Source: Girardinichthys multiradiatus
Lineage: Eukaryota; Chordata; Actinopteri; Cyprinodontiformes; Goodeidae
Assembly: GCF_021462225.1 (NCBI RefSeq)
Contig: NC_061806.1
Coordinates: 1,488,001-1,552,000 of the forward strand
Direction: 5' to 3'
Length of the DNA stretch: 64,000 nucleotides
Shown piece after piece: positions 33,581 to 46,156 of this stretch; position 1 is the first letter of the stretch, and each line of letters begins with the position of its first letter. The position numbers and the translations under genes were made by a program. The notes below the pieces were generated by a model. The model saw only the letters and a program-made list of their open reading frames with translations, made no database searches and was not told the origin of the DNA.

Positions 33581-36500
33581 GTGGCTCTCTCTTAGTGGGG
33601 TTAAAGAAAACAAAATATTTTTAAGCATAGGAAACAATTCAGAAAGAAATTGTACTACTTGTCAAATCAACTATAGATCTTTTTGTATTCTTACTTCAGA
33701 TCGATACATTCATTCCTGTCCCTTCTAATCTTCTTCCGTGGTGATCATCTGAGCTCCATCTATGCTATCTCTTCTCTTTGTTTCCATTCTCAACTTTGTT
33801 CCTGTTCTTTGCCTCCTGTTGGATCTCTCTAAATAGTAATTTTGTTGAAATAAACTTCTTAAATAGTTAAATTGCTTATATGACCTCTGTCTTGGTCATC
33901 AGCTGGCATCAGAGCTTATTTAAACTATTTCTAATGGAAGGACAAGCAGCTATGGACAATGGATGAATGAGTGATTAAATAAATATTTTGCACACCTGCT
34001 TTTATAATGGTATACTCTGATTCTACAATAAATTGTTTCTCTCCTTGTGAAGTAGTTCCACCTCAAACCCGCCCCTCCCATTAATAATGCATGTGTCCAA
34101 TGTGTACAAAAGTGTAGAACTAGCTTAGCTGTCCATTTACCTATACTTTAACTATGCAGTACAGGTCTGAGGAGCAGAAATTGCCAAAGCCTGAGAGTTG
34201 AATTAAAATGTTGCCACTATTTATAGGAATCAGTGGATTATCTTTTTACGCAAGTTGCCTAGGTTTGACATTTCAGTTATTATTGCTGGTCACTGAACCA
34301 TCTGAGCTCCGAACATTAATCTAGCAACAAGTGCTCAGGTTATCAATGGTATGTTGTGTGCAAAACTGCTAATACACAGAACTTGTGTACACAGCAAAGG
34401 TAAATTCGAAATAGGTTTCATCCCACCAATCCGTTACTGGATTTTAAAATGTTAGCTATGCTGTTTATATTGAATTGTTAAAGCATCAACGATGAAAGCC
34501 TTGTAAGTGGCGTTGCAGGAAACAGCCCAAATATGGCTCAGAATAAGGTAAAAGAAAATCAAAAAATATAATGAGGAAGTATAATTGGTGAGATCTTAGC
34601 AAGAAGTCTTTGCTCACAAGCTCGCTCATACACCAGTAAGCTAAAAAAGGTCAGTAGCTCAGGGAGCAACTGATGGCTGGATTGTTCCTTTGCAAGTTAA
34701 TTCTGCAAGCCACAAATATCTGCACCTGGCCGAGTAATTGTTGAGTCACTGATGTGAAATAAAAATCCATTCATAACTTTTCAGTTCTCTCAGCATGACA
34801 CCAAGAAAGAACCCTTTGATGTAATTTTCTCCAACTGAAAAAGAAAATGTAAAATACTACATGATGCATATGGAGAATAGGGCCTCAGTGTCAGCTTATT
34901 CCTAGATGCAAGTTTAGACCCAACACCCATTCATCTGGGGTGTATCCACTTTATTCCATTATTAAGGACTAGAACTTCAGTCAACAAGTAAATAAAGCAG
35001 AAACTTGCTGCAAGGCAAAAGCCCTAACTGGTGTACCCTCCTACCCGCCAGAAGGCTCACATCAGAAACATTTTGGGTTTAACGAGAGTCCTTATAGCAG
35101 AGTGGGGGCTATAGTTTCCTCCCACAATCTGCTCCTGGATAGGTTAGGTCAAAGATCATAATTAGAGTGGTAGCTGCCTGTTTGGTAACTTTTCTTTGCT
35201 GTTAAGTATGAATTCAGCGTAGTAATACTGAATCTGGGATTGGCTGAAAAATAATAAAAAATAATTAAATACATTTATTTAAGCAAAAACATCAATCCAA
35301 ACCTGGTCTTTATCAGGTTTATCATCTCCTGGTGCACACATTCCTGCTCTTTGCCACCTTAACAAGCTGATTAAACATATAACCCTCTCTCACCAGGAAA
35401 CTCACAAGTCGCCACATTGTGAGAAAAAGTTTACCAAAAAATAAATAATAAAATCAACTCAAAAACAAAGAAAAATACTTAAATAATAAAAAAAATTAAA
35501 TCCACAAAAACAAAAAATGAGAAACACAAAGAAAAAACTGAAAATGAAAGTAAAAAGAATGAACAAGAGACATTACATTTACATTACATATAGCAATGAC
35601 CTATGAACTTAATCATAAAACCTTGATTGTTATTTTTAAATAATGGAGAGAAGTCTATTTCATCATTAAGTGTGACAAATAAGAATTTAGCACCGTTAAC
35701 AAAACAAAACAAAACCACTAGCAAAGATTTATAAAAGTGCTATTCTATTATTCTATGACAAAATTCCAAAAGGGAACATTTTCAATGCTTTATTTTGGCA
35801 TTAGGACTGCCAAACATTAAATACTACAATATATGGTATAGTTAAACCTTGACTGGATTATTCTAGACTGATTAAAGATTCTATTCAGTTCTCCTTAGAA
35901 TATTCCAAAGTCTATTATCATCTTGTTATTTTAAACCCAATTTCCAGCATCCAGCTAGATGTATGTGGATCTCTAGAAGATACATGTAGTAAGCACCAAC
36001 TGGTAGATTCACAGGCTCAAAATGGTAGTAGGTTGGTAAGAAATGGCACTGCCTGGGTATAACATGTGGGAGCATCGCATCGACACCTGTTGTAGATGTG
36101 TTTGGTCCGGTAGAGTAGCTCTGTAGTCTTGTTCACAAAATACTTTAGTTCTGTCATAAACCAACAAAAACAATCCCATCTCTAAGCCGTTTCTAGCCAT
36201 TAAGAAATAACAAATCATCAAACAGATATCTTGCATACGTACTAGGCTTCAACAAAATCATGTTGTCATTGCAGAACGGAGGCGTGGAGTAGAGCTCTTC
36301 ATAGTCAATATAGAGTATTACACATGCAATTAGTGTGTAAAAGGTTAAACACATCGGTTTCATGTGATACCTTTCTTGTTTGGTTAACCATAACTGCTAC
36401 AGAAGAATCTAAACTCTGTATTAGCTCACTTCATTGCGACTCATCCAGTGTGTGTTAACGGCGGGAAATCATCAATATGCACCGAACAGAGGTGGTTGTG

Positions 36501-37905
36501 TGTTTTTTCACCTCAAATTTGAAAATGACCTATAAATAACTTGCATACCTTGTTAATTACCAGTCTGTGAAAAATGTAAACATCCTATGGGTCGTGTTGT
36601 CATTTTCTCTACCATAGGCCAAAGATATCTAAACATATTTTGATCAGTTTGCATAACATTTCCAAGTTGTTTCAAGCACAGCTGAAATCTCATAAATAAA
36701 ATGGCCTATTTCAGTCTGGAATTACAACCGGTCTCAAAACTGAATGTATTTCAATTTAAAAATAACACCAACCCCGACTCAGGCACTTTTGATACATAAT
36801 AAAGATCTGACAGTATGAACTTCTGTATCATGATTTTTGATCAAATTCAATACATTTAGTTTAATTGAAGCATACATTAATGGATTATTACTATTATAAG
36901 TAGTAGTGAAATGTTTCAGAAGATCATCACCCTCTCACAAACACATTCAGATTGTCTTCTGTATTGCTTTGTAACTGTCAGGGAGAAACTATATTCAACC
37001 CAAACCCAGAGTGCTTTTCACATTCTTAAGGCTCTTAATGTGAAGGTTTGCCAAACTAATGCTATAAAATAGAGCAAATAAAGAACTTGTATAATAATTC
37101 TGGAAGTCCTGCCAAGTATTGGCAGACTCTCACATACAGTGGCGGTAGTCCAATAAATCTGACAAGCCGGTAACAAGTTCAACAGACAAACCAGTTCATT
37201 CTGAAGGCTCAGACATTCAACTAAATGCTTAGTTACCAGGCATTTCGTTAGTTAGCTAACAGCTGGACAACTCTTGTAGTTTCCGTCTATATGTATGAGC
37301 ATAAAAAGCACTTTTTGCACAGCTATAGAGTCCAAGTACTGTCTTTACTTTTATTTTACTAGAAAAAAAGAATCAAGAGGTAACACACTGGAGGCACAGT
37401 CTTCAAGCAGACATATTGCTTCAACAAATAAACCTGGTTCCATGTGGAGATGCCGGCTCCATAGAGGAGCCCCTGTTCTAAAATATTCTGTACAATTTAC
37501 TAGGACATAACATGGAAGGTGGAAGAGAGAGCAATCATTCCAGGACAAAATAATGTAGAGGATCTTATGAAACAATGACAGTTGAAGTGGGTAATTGCAA
37601 AAATAAGAGGCCATCAGAGAGAAATGTTGTGATGAACTTGTGCAATTTTTGCATAAAGGTACATGTTGCCCGTGAAACTGTTTTGAAAACAGAATGACAG
37701 TTGGAAGTGTGTGTTAGACAAGATCTAAAATACAGTTTAAAGTTAGACGAACCCCAAAGGGTTGTCAGATTTGAGCAAAGCACAGAATCTGTTTTTATCG
37801 GATGACAGAGCACACATGCGTAAATTGTAATGGGGGGTACATTTCAAGGATGATGGAACTGTTGTCGAATGCATGAACGATCGGGCTTGTTCACTGAATT
37901 ACAGC
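33581..37905. other. Long AT-rich stretch, no gene seen
   Basis: No recognisable exon, RNA gene or named transposon. A very A-rich block spans about 35400-35560. Open frames at 36009-36236 and 37295-37813 are short, overlap in opposite directions and have no domains. Confidence 0.5.
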
Positions 37906-38179
37906 CAGAGATGGCGACTCGAGTTTGTGACCCCGACTCAAGTCGCACTGAAGCCGCAAAATTAAAAGACTTGAGACCCAACATAGACTTCTGCCCTAAA
38001 AACTTGAGACTTGACTTGGCCTCCAGGTCTGGGAAACAGTTTTTTTCTCATGTAATGAAGAGTGAAAGGAAGGAGGTATGTGAGCTACAGGCTGTAGCTG
38101 CCGTGTATGTTTGAAAGGATGTACTTGATTATTAGCCGTTGTGACGTTGGTGGATTATGTGCAGTTAATGGCTCACAAC

Positions 38180-38352
38180 CAGAGGTGGACAATCCCAGTC
38201 CAGAAAGTAAAAACCCTGCCTAGTTTTCCTTCATCCCGTTAACTTAACCAGGTGATTAGTCCCTTTCTTTGTTGTGGAGATGGAAATGTAAATGGTTGGA
38301 ACTAATCTCTGTACAGGAGTTTTACTTTCTGGACCTGGATTATCCACCGCTG
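38180..38352. mobile_element. 173-bp hAT-type MITE
   Basis: CAGAGGTGGACAATCCCAGT at the left faces its close reverse complement at the right, which reads CAGCGGTGGATAATCCAGGT from the end inward. The two arms stay similar for about 33 bp, through 'ccagaaagtaaaa'. The flanking octamers CTCACAAC and CTTATAAC differ by two transitions, fitting an 8-bp hAT target duplication. No coding sequence. Confidence 0.7.
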
Positions 38353-38842
38353 CTTATAACAACCTGTTCATGTTAGCTGTGGCTTCACATTGATAAACAC
38401 ATGAATGTCTTTCCAAAGGAATGCTGTATTAAATGACTTTGGATCATTTAGGATTCAAAACAAACCTTACTTACCTCCGACACTGTCTCGCTGTTAAGCT
38501 AGCTGCCACATTACAAGTGTTTTTCCTATGGGAAATAACAAAATAAAAGTACTTCCTCCTTCGTTTATTTAGAAGTTAAACACTCATTAATTTACTTACT
38601 ACACTTTGTCTCGTTCATTATGCTGTAATTTGAAAATTTTTTCTATTTAGATTTGAGAAAAAAGGATTTAAAGATGGATTTAGAAAATGGTCTCCCAATA
38701 TTTATAAAATTTTCCAGAGAGGCAAGGAAAACTCTCCAAATACTATTTAGTGCATTAAAGGAGTGGACAATAGAAAGATAGGGATTAACAGGTGTTGACT
38801 TCATGATTATGAAGACAAAAATCGCTTTTAGTATTTTCCAAG

Positions 38843-39090
38843 GGCGACTGTGGCTCTGGGGTTAGGGGTTTGTCCTGTTACGGGTGGGGTGCCAGTTCGA
38901 ACCCGCACTCTGATCGTCTCAGTCGTTGTGTCCTTGGGCAAGACACTTCACCCGCCTTGTATGTTGATGGTGCGCTTGTATGTAGCCAACCACTGTTTGT
39001 GTGTGAAAGTAAATAAGTGGATGACTGTAAAGCACTTCGGAGTCCTCGGACTTGATAAAATGCTATAAAAGTGCAGGCCATTTACCATTT
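38843..39090 (+). repeat. tRNA-headed SINE, plus orientation
   Basis: The head is GCGACTGTGGCTCTGGGGTT, with an A-box-like core, and a B box around 'agttcgaaccc' (38894-38904). The body 'tccttgggcaagacacttcacc' and the tail 'gctataaaagtgcaggccat' then 'ttaccatttta' match the layout of the SINE at 10651-10906. The family is shared, but the two copies have diverged considerably. Confidence 0.7.
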
Positions 39091-39480
39091 TATTATTTTT
39101 CTTACAGCATAAATGCCAATTTATATTTATATTTGGGTAAATATTAAAGTTTATAATTTTCAAAATAATTTAAGGCAGCTTTTTGGTGATTTCTGGATGG
39201 CAAATTAAATGTTAAATTTTCAAAAGATAATTGTTAAAAAATATTAAAAGATTGAAAGATAATTATCAAATGTTCATGTGGTATTTAGGCTGAGAAACCA
39301 ACAATGCAGGTTTGGAATCTTACTGTACAGTGATGAAATGTTAGAGGTGCACTGGATATCATGGATTTCAGTCATTTAAGACTTGACTGTGTACTGGGGC
39401 AAAGACTCAAAACTTGATTCAGCATTGCTCCTCAAACACTCGAATTGGAAAAAATGGCTTGTTAACATCTCTGGTTACAG

Positions 39481-42243
39481 TATCTATATCGAAGAGTGTT
39501 GTTTTTTAGTGCAACCTGGCGGCTAACTGTTCTATTAGTGGTTGAGGCCGGTCAGCTGGAAATCATCCCAGCGCAGTCATGGGAAGATTATATTTCTGCT
39601 ATAACTCTAATAGATATACAAATATCTAGTGATACAATCTGCTCCTTCATTTTCAAAAATGAGGTCGCCCATTAGGCCTTTCAAAGTCTTGAACAGTCAG
39701 GTGAGGACAAATTTGTGCCAAAAGGGCAATGACATGTTAAGAATTCTTATCTGTGAACTGATTTGTCTTTGGAACAAGTGCAGCTTAAGAAAAGAGACAA
39801 GTGAACATGATTCACGTAGTATCTTGACAAACAAGCACTTCCTACCAAAGCGTAATGGTCTCTAAAATAGGCCTTGTAATGCTGAGTACATTAATGAGGA
39901 GCTTCACTTCAGTGCATTTTCTCTTTTTATGTGTGTGTTTGTTTGGATGCATAAAATCTAAGAAATGGAGATATGCTACGGGGACCCCTGCAGCTGTAGA
40001 CAGTGGCTCTACTGTGTTCAAATGGTGTACAAACAAAATCTCCATCTATCACACCATAACTAAATAGCACTATCGTTCCTATTCCTTCCATATTTCCTTT
40101 TACTTCACTTACTCATTTTAGCCCAGTTTTCCATCATTGACCATTTTTTTATCCAACAGTTTCTCTTATCAACTATATGTCTCAGTCTTCTTTAGATTTA
40201 AAAGTTGGAGGTACATAGTTTTGCTTTTGCAGTTATTTTCTTTTCTTCATTAGCATACTACTAAGCAGTTGCAAATACAATTTCAGTCCTCCATAAAAGC
40301 CTGCCAGCACCGCTGTATTGACCCACTGGACCGGAATACATCCAGGAGCCTCCAGTCTTGCCTTTCAATAGGCCTGCATCCCTGAAACCAAGGCTAGAAC
40401 AACCAGAGAGCAATGAACCTGAAAGGTCTTCCTTTGGGATGTTTAGCTTCCCTCCCTCTCTTGATCATCTACTCTGCCTTCACAAAGAATGACTTGAGCT
40501 TCTTAATTAACTAGAAAAAAAAAACCTGTGCCCTCCTCCCAGTTTCTGATATAACCATCTTTCCCTCCTCCTTCTCCTCTTTGTCCTCCTTCATCACGCA
40601 CATTTTACATGGCAGTGATTTTGTTTGTTTTTTACCACAAAAAGAGAGCTGGTGATTTCTACAAACAATCTTTCCCAAGCATATCTAAAATTCCAACATC
40701 ATTAAGTTAAGTTGTCAAAGTTAGTGACAGTGAAAGGAACCCCACTGGCCTAATCATTTTAACCTCATGCTAGGTCTTAACAAAAAAAAAAAAAACAACT
40801 ATTGAAAAAGGTGTTTTTTTATGTCAGAGCACTACAGACTACACCTGCATCTGCAAGGGTCCAAACATCCACAGTAACAACCTTAGTGACAGAATCTGGC
40901 AATGACCGGACATTTATATTCACACTCATGACGAGGTCAAGACTCACACCCTCCCTTATGCCCACACACTGGCTAAATCCATTTAGTTTTCTCGAGCAGA
41001 AGCACAAAGCTCTGCAAACAGCCAAAGTGCCCTCTGGCAATTTCTGTCACCTACAGCCCTCTGACAACAGAGATCTCCTATTGCACCAGCAGAAGTTAGA
41101 GGTCAGTCATGAGTCAAGTGACCAGAGGTGCTGTCAGTTAATGAATGTTGGATTCAGTGCTGGAAAAGCATGTGTGACATTTTTATTGTTAAATACAGAC
41201 AATGCATATTAAAGAAAGTAACAGTTTAAATATGCCAAAATTAGCCAAATGGCTACTTTACATCTGTATCCCCTGCAGGTCAGATAGAAACTATCAAATA
41301 GGAAATAGCACACACCATCAAACACCATTCAACAAACGAGAGAGAAAGAAAAAACATACAAACATAAATTAGTATAGAATTAATGATTAAAGATCTGGTT
41401 ACCCTTAAGCTGTTGTTTGAGATGAGGAGTTACATTCCTTAATTGCAGCTGGAATCCAAGTTTCCCTACCCTTCACTGATAACACCTTTACTGAATTCTG
41501 TACGTCTACAAGGTATTAATGTCTCCTCTCATGGCGTCTGATGACAAACTGGCATCTGTTTTCTAACCACCCAACTTTATGCTCTAAATCTACTTTTAGG
41601 AATACAGTTTTTGCTCTCACCATCCAGATATACATGACCTTGTCCCCATGCAGATTTTCCTGACATTGTAGTGCAATACCTGTTTATTATAGTTTCAATT
41701 GTAATACAGAGCCCACAGGGGGCTCAAAAAACGTGCAAATAAATTCTAAGCATTTATGTCCTTTGACATGGCTGCTGAAATGAAGATGTGACTGACTCGA
41801 TTACCATAAAGCACAGGCAAGAGTGTCTCTTAGAAACCTCTTTATAATCCTTTCCCTCCCCCATCATCTCCCCCATTCCCTCTGTTACTGATGGGTTTAA
41901 TTAACAAAAGGTCCTCTGTCCTGGCCAAAAACTGGGTAACTGAGGTGACAAGTGGTTGGAGAGGGGGAAATGGGGGTAGAGGGAGGTGAAGTGGAGATGT
42001 GAAAGTAATCTAATGCCTATGTTTGTGTGAATATAATTCGAGATATGTGGGATTTGTGCGAGAAAGGTTGCGGGTGTGGCTGGACTGTTTTAGACAAGTA
42101 ATTCATGTAATAACCTTCTTGAAGGAATGACAATGAGAAACATGTCATACATTGTTCGAAATACGTACTCATGTGCCTGCAGTATTGGGGTCACCACGGA
42201 CACAACTTGCACCTACGGTTAATCACAAAATTGCTCATACCCC
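39481..42243. other. Unique sequence, no gene seen
   Basis: A run of 13 A lies near 40783-40796. The 136-residue frame at 40802-41212 starts after this run and has no recognisable domain. I treat it as a chance frame. Confidence 0.5.
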
Positions 42244-42520
42244 TTGCAGATGACCAATATATATCCTGTATTTGGAAACAACATTAAGCCCAACCTGAGT
42301 CCTGATATGCATAAGATAGAGAATCTGTTGAGGGAGTTAAAGAGTAGCATGATGGCAAAGAGGCCCTTAAAGACCTCAAAGACTTGGAGCTCATCTCCAA
42401 AGATAAATTGTCAAAATACCAGTAAATCATGGAAGAAACTGGTCAGCAATTATACGAAGGATTTGATTACTGCAATGCCAAGATTTTTCCACTTGTTATT
42501 GAGAGGGGTATTAATAACTT
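42244..42520 (+). pseudogene. Tc1-like transposase C-terminal relic
   Basis: The frame reads NLSPDMHKIENLLRELKSSM, a decayed form of the segment around the final catalytic E in Tc1-like enzymes. A tail in which SKSWKKLVSNY is still recognisable comes after it. Only the C-terminal quarter is left and both ends of the element are missing. Confidence 0.6.
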
Positions 42521-43627
42521 TTGACATTCCATTTAAAAGAAAATGTTTTTTTTTTTCAAAATTGATTCTATTTTATGTTGTTTTATTAAATTTTTGAAGA
42601 AGACAAGAATATTAATTGGGCTTAATTGTAGTTAAAAGGTTAGTGACAAGTTAAAATTGCATGCCTGCAAAGACTGGTAGTTACTTATTTATAAAGAAAG
42701 CAAATGGAGGTAAACCTACAGTGGCCTGGAGGTGCAAATCAACATTACAAAATCTGAAACACCTTTACAAAGCCTGAGACAAATTTACATTTGAGAAAAC
42801 AATTTTACATTTCAGGAAACACAAACACTTTTACAAATGACAAAATCTTACAGAAAGGAAATGTGCCAACTCCGATGCTGACCCGGAAGTTATAACTGGA
42901 GCGCTCATGGTGACTCAAAGTTGGACAGCAATCGAGTGGCGTTTTGCCCGTTTTGTGCCACACATGAGTAGATTAACTTGGTTTTGTTTTTCGTGTGCGC
43001 GGTCATTGGAATCTGAGAGACAGCAAGCTCCATTCGTGGCAGTGGCAACTGGAAATAGTCCTTCCACCTCCGAGGGTGCAGCAGGGTGCCAGACCAGCAG
43101 TAGAGGGTGACACGGGAGTGGATTTTCTCTCCTGTCCCATCCCACTCCCACAGAAAAATGTCTTGTCCCATCCCAATCCCAGGCCAGCATAACGAAAAAA
43201 TCCTGTCCCGTCCCACTCCTGGTAAATTGACTCCCATTCCCGTCCCGCTCCCATTCAGAACGACTCCCACTCCTGTGCCACTCCCATTTTTGTTTTCTTC
43301 ATTTAGTCTTTTGGTAATTTCTTTCTTTGAAGGACCAGTTAGGTCCCTGTTTTTAGCTGTAGTAAAGGCCAGTTAAAGTAAAAAGAATAATAATGAAGAA
43401 ATAATAAAATATTAAACAAGGAAACAGACCATGTCTATCTTAGTTGAATGAACAAAATGTACCTAGTTGTATTTTACTCATTTATTAAGTGATTGTTTCC
43501 TTTGAATAATGACATCACTTTTATGTTTCAAGTTGCTGGAACGAAAGAAAAATGCACCTAGTAAGAGAACTGTACTTGGTGAACAAAAGGGCAAAAAGGC
43601 AAAACCTTCATAATTTAGAAACTGTAC

Positions 43628-43735
43628 CTCAATGGTTCACAGCCCTGGTCCTCAGGGACCCCTTCTCTGCAAGTTTTAGATGTTTGTCTGCTCCAGAACA
43701 CCTGATTCAAATTCTGACATGACCTCCTATACAGA
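43628..43735. repeat. hAT-type MITE fragment
   Basis: The text 'ggttcacagccctggtcctcag' then 'ctgctccagaacacctgatt' resembles one half of the MITE family also seen at 10415-10540. Only one half is left. Confidence 0.4.
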
Positions 43736-43743
43736 CATCAAGA

Positions 43744-44120
43744 ATGGAGGGTCAAACTGGACAAAATTAATACAATAAAATCATCATTAAATAAATAAAT
43801 GTTGTGAATGTCCCATAAGTGAAGTAAATGTAACATGAAAGAAATGTAACATTAAATGTGCCATTAAATTAAAGGTACCATTTATTTATTTAATACATCA
43901 TTAGAAACAATAAATGTACCATTATATCATGAAATGGACTATTATGCAATTAAATGTGCCACTGAATAATTAAGTATAATTTTAAAGACGACATGACGTA
44001 ATTAGTGGTACACTTAATATGTAATAATGTATTAAATAAATTGTACATTTAATGATACATTCAATTTTTTTCTATTTCACAACATATTTATTTAATATCT
44101 TCTCTTGATGAAGCCTTTCT
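43744..44120. repeat. AT-rich dispersed repeat, second copy
   Basis: The head ATGGAGGGTCAAACTGGACA matches the head at 18736 apart from three bases. It is followed by irregular 'aaataaatg', 'accattaaat' and 'taacatgaaa' phrases in both orientations. No coding sequence. Confidence 0.5.
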
Positions 44121-44123
44121 ATA

Positions 44124-44680
44124 CGGAGCCCTCGAGGGGACAGGGGGGGATGTTTTTCTTTTGCGTTCCCACGCAATAGTCTTTGCGTTATTTCGCAAAC
44201 GTTTGTGGGATAGTTTCCAAACCAGATAACTGCAAAAATGAAACAAACACTACACCCGTTTTGAGATTTATTGAGTTTTATTTTGAAATCAGCCTTAAAT
44301 AAAATTATCTTCAATCAGACTAAAAGACAGTTTTTATCCACAAGCTGTCAAACAAACTACTGAACAATTAAACTACACGAAACCACATCTGTGACACTTT
44401 GTTTGCTTATTACTGCTGCATGATGTGTACTTTTTTTTGTACGCCATTAGTGTTTTTGTTTTTATCGTGATTTGAACGGTTCTTCTTATCCTAAGCATTT
44501 CATCACATTCTTGACTGTGTGTTAACCTGCATATGTCAAATAAACCATATCAATTACATATCAGTGTTTGTTTTATGAGCAGTTTATCATCTGTGCTGTT
44601 GCTCCAAAATGCCGAAGGCAAAAGTATTGCGTGGGGACGCAAAATAAATAAATTTCCCCATGTCCCCTCACGGGCTTCCG
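44124..44680. mobile_element. 557-bp inverted-repeat element
   Basis: The left arm (44124-44186) reads CGGAGCCCTCGAGGGGACAG and continues through TTTTGCGTTCCCACGCAATA. The reverse complement of the right arm (44617-44680) reads CGGAAGCCCGTGAGGGGACA and continues through TTTTGCGTCCCCACGCAATA. TA lies outside both ends (44122-44123 and 44681-44682). The interior is AT-rich and non-coding. I do not recognise the family. Size and layout are those of a MITE driven by a TA-targeting transposase, but the superfamily is open. Confidence 0.62.
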
Positions 44681-45792
44681 TACCTTACCTCTTAAATCTT
44701 TAGTGCACATGCAGCAATTTTGTTGGTCAGATGAGTCTTGACACATGATGGTACTTCTGGTTTGATGAATGAAGAGAAGCAGGACTGATTTAATCCAGAA
44801 TTTGCCAAACAAGTGTCCCTTAATCACTGGTGAACTTGATTACAACTAAACACGTTTTACAAGCAGCAGACTGCGTGTTAACAGCGCTGCATTCAACTCT
44901 CCTGAAGTTCAGTAATATTTGCGACTTTCCTGTCAGCTCTATGAGTTTAATAGATAAGTCCTTGCTTCTGACTTTACGTTACAAATCCAATTATACCAGG
45001 TCCAGTTCTCCACCTGCGTTTGTTCCCTCCATCCTGAACGCAGGTGGAAAACATCGATCAGAAGCACTGTTGGCTTGTGGGTCTTGTAGTTCGTTTGACC
45101 CGCATTATAGTATAGGCTTCTTGGAAAAAAACTACACAATGGTGACGTCGATTCAAGCTTTTTTTCTTAACGTTTATAACAAAGTCTCAGTTTTACATTT
45201 CCAAAGACAATTGATCCTAGTTTATTTTCCCTCCTATTGGTTAGCTCCCGCTCCTGTCTGCTCCCGTTCATTTTTTATCCTGTACCGTCCCAATCACGTA
45301 ATCTTTACTGATGCTGTCTCCCGCGACCCGTGGGACTCCCGAAAAAATGTCAGCCTCTAACCAGCAGTAATAGCCTCTAAGATGCTGCCACGCCAGCTGC
45401 CGCTGTTTTACTGTGGTCAAGCCAGCTGCCTACACTTCGAAAATGACGGCCAAATCAGCCCTCACGCGGTTTTGTTGTGAACGAAAACCTCATAAATCAC
45501 GGCAGTGGCGCTTGCTGAGATCTTAGTAAAAGCAATATTTTTTAAATGAACTGACTCGTGGTGGTTGCTGTTATTTATATTAGATATTTAAAAGTCCCTC
45601 CCGCGAATATGTAGATACGACATTTTAGTATTTCTCACTGTTTTATCTGGTAGTTTGTGAGTTCATTATTTATGAATGTTGATTTATATACCCTAAGCTC
45701 CCACGCTTATTAAAACAAAATTGTTTCCAGTGACCAGTCTCACTTCACGTTGACAGAACACATCCAGTGTTCTGGGTGGGTGAAATTTGATG

Positions 45793-46156
45793 TCAGTCAG
45801 TCAGTCATTTTCTACCACTTATTCCATAGTGGGTCACGGGGGAGCTGGTGCCTATCTCCAGCAGTCTATGGGTGAGAGGCAGGGTACACCCTGGACAGGT
45901 CGCCAGTCCATCACAGGGCAACACACAAACAACCATGCACACACTCATTCATACACCTAAGAGCAATTTAGAGTGACCAATTAACCTAACAGGCATGTCT
46001 TTGGACTGTGGGAGGAAGCCGGAGTACCCGGTGAGAACCCACACATGCACGGGGAGAACATGCAAACTCCATGCAGAAAGACCCCTGGCCGGGAATCGAA
46101 CCCAGGACCTTCTTGCTGCAAGGCAACAGTGCTATTAACTGCACCACCGTGCAGCC
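45793..46156 (-). repeat. tRNA-headed SINE, minus orientation
   Basis: On the minus strand it begins GGGCTGCACGGTGGTGCAGT and has a perfect B box, GGTTCGATTCC (about 46097-46107). The body contains 'gtactccggcttcctcccac' and 'gatggactggcgacctgtcc', and the tail is a (TGAC) run. This is a very common fish repeat. Fragments occur at 47885-48035 and 63845-64000. A perfect 16-bp inverted repeat borders it on both sides. Confidence 0.7.

Larger units (their letters stand above)
37906..39473. mobile_element. hAT-like non-autonomous element holding two inserts
   Basis: CAGAGATG at the left (37906-37913) faces CATCTCTG at the right (39466-39473). The flanking 8-mers, ATTACAGC and GTTACAGT, agree at six positions, as expected for an aged 8-bp hAT duplication. 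Both ends are rich in the phrase 'agacttgagacttgact', a known signature of a dispersed fish repeat. A MITE (38180-38352) and a SINE (38843-39090) lie inside. No transposase sequence is present. The terminal repeat is only 8-9 bp, so the call is tentative. Confidence 0.45.
43101..45359. mobile_element. 2.26-kb hAT-type element with perfect 8-bp duplication
   Basis: The ends are TAGAGGGTGACA and TGTCAGCCTCTA, and ACCAGCAG stands on both sides (43093-43100 and 45360-45367). An 8-bp duplication with short TAGRG-type ends is diagnostic of hAT elements. The termini are rich in 'cccgtcccac / gtgggac' motifs. No hAT transposase can be read; the 176-residue plus-strand frame at 44830-45360 has no such domain. 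The element is therefore non-autonomous, and it has grown by taking up at least two other repeats. Confidence 0.75.

Noticed and set aside
40802..41212. 136-residue frame after an A run
   Set aside because: Its upstream A run and lack of any domain suggest a chance frame. A shorter antisense frame of equal quality overlaps it.
42905..43376. Overlapping frames on both strands rich in W, G and P
   Set aside because: They come from the repetitive GC-rich end of the hAT-type element and not from a gene.
44830..45360. 176-residue frame inside the hAT-type element
   Set aside because: No zinc finger, DDE or dimerisation motif of a hAT transposase is present, and the frame simply runs into the element's terminal repeat.
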